Source of the DNA: Fragilaria crotonensis | Lineage: Eukaryota > Bacillariophyta > Fragilariophyceae > Fragilariales > Fragilariaceae | DNA length: 32,781 nt | Assembly: GCA_022925895.1 (NCBI GenBank) | Contig: JAKSYS010000692.1 | Coordinates: 1-32,781, forward strand | Direction of reading: 5' to 3' | In this document: positions 31,791 to 32,781 of the stretch, piece by piece | Layout of the letters: every line of letters starts with the position of its first letter | Numbering within the stretch: position 1 is the stretch's first letter | Program-made: the position numbers and the translations under genes | The notes under the pieces: model-generated | What the model was told of the DNA's origin: nothing | What the model saw: only the letters and a program-made list of their open reading frames with translations | Database searches by the model: none

Positions 31791-32199
31791 AGTACTAGTG
31801 CAGCTGCTGATGTTCCGATCCAGTTGAAGACAAAGATCGTCATTGTTCTTGTCCTGTCGTGGCACCTTCATCCCGATGTACTTCTACAGTAGGCTGGCAG
31901 CAGTATGCTGCTGCTTCATTGTATTGCTTACAGGCAGGCTGGTACTATTGTTCTTTCTTGTTGTTGTTTTGCATTCAATCTCACATTGTCCGCCTTTGTT
32001 CTGCTTTTTCTTTTAGGCTGCTTGTGACAATGAATGTTGAGTGCCTCATTTTGTTGTGCTTTGATGGAAAATGGGCTTCTTCTGTTTGTGTGCTTCGATT
32101 GAGCATGTAAGGCAATCAGACTTTCAGAATCTATATTCGGTCACCTGCGAGAGATTCTCATTGATATGAGTGAATCAAACCAGGTTGATCTACCGGTAT
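31791..32199. other. intergenic, nothing recognised
   Basis: T-rich sequence with short open frames and no recognisable protein. Confidence 0.3.
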
Positions 32200-32781
32200 A
32201 GGTCCTGTTTGTCAGTTGTCTGTTTGCATGCTCAAGAGTTGTATACACACAACCAGTTGCAAGATCATTCTTATTTAAACCAGCAAAATGTTGCACAATC
32301 CATCACTGTCCCAAGTCTCTCGCAAACCAGCAGCTGCTATGAATGTGGTGTAAATTCATCCTGCCCTGCCCAGGAAAAACAGCCAACAAACAATTCATAC
32401 ACGTTTATTCCAGTAGGCAACAAAGCATCAAAAAAGGTGGAGGAACCGGATGATTGCAAAGCTCCTCAAGCTATGACTGTACTGATGCCACTTCCTCTCC
32501 CAATCCATGCCAGCAAAAAACCAAATCTATTTTACGTGCCTATGACAAAGGGGCATTTGACTCACACAGACGGGCTCCACACTGGGAGGTGTAGTAGCTC
32601 GCAAAGATCTGTCTGATGGAACTTGTGGCCAAGCCAAATTCACTGTTGTTGAAATAATCTCAAATGGATCGCATACTACTCAGTGTGCGCTGCTTAATCC
32701 TCCGGTAGCTTTCACGGAAAATGGAAGCATTGGCTGAGAACCATTCTTTGTGACAGCTTACGTGGTGCTGATCATGATTGC
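32200..32781 (+). pseudogene. possible 3' truncated or decayed gene at the right edge, unrecognised
   Basis: Protein-like sequence can be followed through three frames. 32260-32460: SLSQTSSCYECGVNSSCPAQ, then TFIPVGNKASKKVEEPDDCK. 32460-32568: SSPNPCQQKTKSILRAYDKG. 32570-32728: GSTLGGVVARKDLSDGTCGQ and AKFTVVEIISNGS. It ends at a TGA near 32729-32731, after which EPFFVTAYVV continues. Cysteine spacing suggests a secreted or cell-surface protein, but no family is recognised. The frame changes could be errors of the kind seen elsewhere in the window or true decay. The window ends before the locus does. Confidence 0.3.

Overview
The window looks like nuclear DNA of a diatom or a close stramenopile relative. 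Reasons: eukaryotic cytosolic and nuclear genes (RRP4, ArgRS, a DDX5/DBP2-type helicase, serine palmitoyltransferase small subunit); one short GT-AG intron (95 bp); a Ty1/copia retrotransposon of the kind common in diatoms; and intergenic DNA crowded with GTAC palindromes. The species cannot be named from sequence alone.

Layout. 1-814: decayed 3' part of a DDE (Tc1/mariner-like) transposase. 1559-2391 (+): exosome subunit RRP4. 2589-2845 (-): small subunit of serine palmitoyltransferase. 3417-4700 (-): MscS-type mechanosensitive channel. 4825-10908 (+): a complete copia retrotransposon with two nearly identical LTRs (467 and 471 bp) and a CATATG target duplication, inserted in the shared upstream region of the MscS gene and the next gene. 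11431-12990 (+): NAPE-PLD-like metallo-beta-lactamase-fold lipase with a mitochondrial-type leader. 13199-15037 (-): DEAD-box RNA helicase with an RGG tail. 15647-17937 (-): arginyl-tRNA synthetase with an N-terminal GST-like extension. From about 18 kb to the end (14.8 kb) there is no intact gene. That part holds AT-rich DNA, perfect hairpins, at least seven separate tandem duplications or arrays, a decayed minus-strand gene (26006-27959), a striking hairpin minisatellite (28955-29660), a T+G-rich block (30.1-31.1 kb) and a possible gene fragment at the right edge.

The main technical observation is that all recognisable host genes except MscS are broken by frameshifts. At nearly every break, lengthening a short homopolymer by one or two bases restores a conserved protein. 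The same kind of difference separates the two LTRs and the copies of tandem repeats. This points to systematic homopolymer-length errors in the sequence rather than to true pseudogenes, so these genes are annotated as probably functional CDSs. The copia polyprotein has about twenty such breaks and also reads about 114 codons into its own 3' LTR.

The host genes belong to general housekeeping (RNA decay and processing, translation) and lipid or membrane work (sphingolipid synthesis, N-acyl-ethanolamine-type phospholipid hydrolysis, mechanosensitive channel). No operon-like link between them is expected or seen. I did not find convincing evidence for a new multi-gene system. The most unusual structures are the hairpin array, the coding LTR and the GST-ArgRS fusion.
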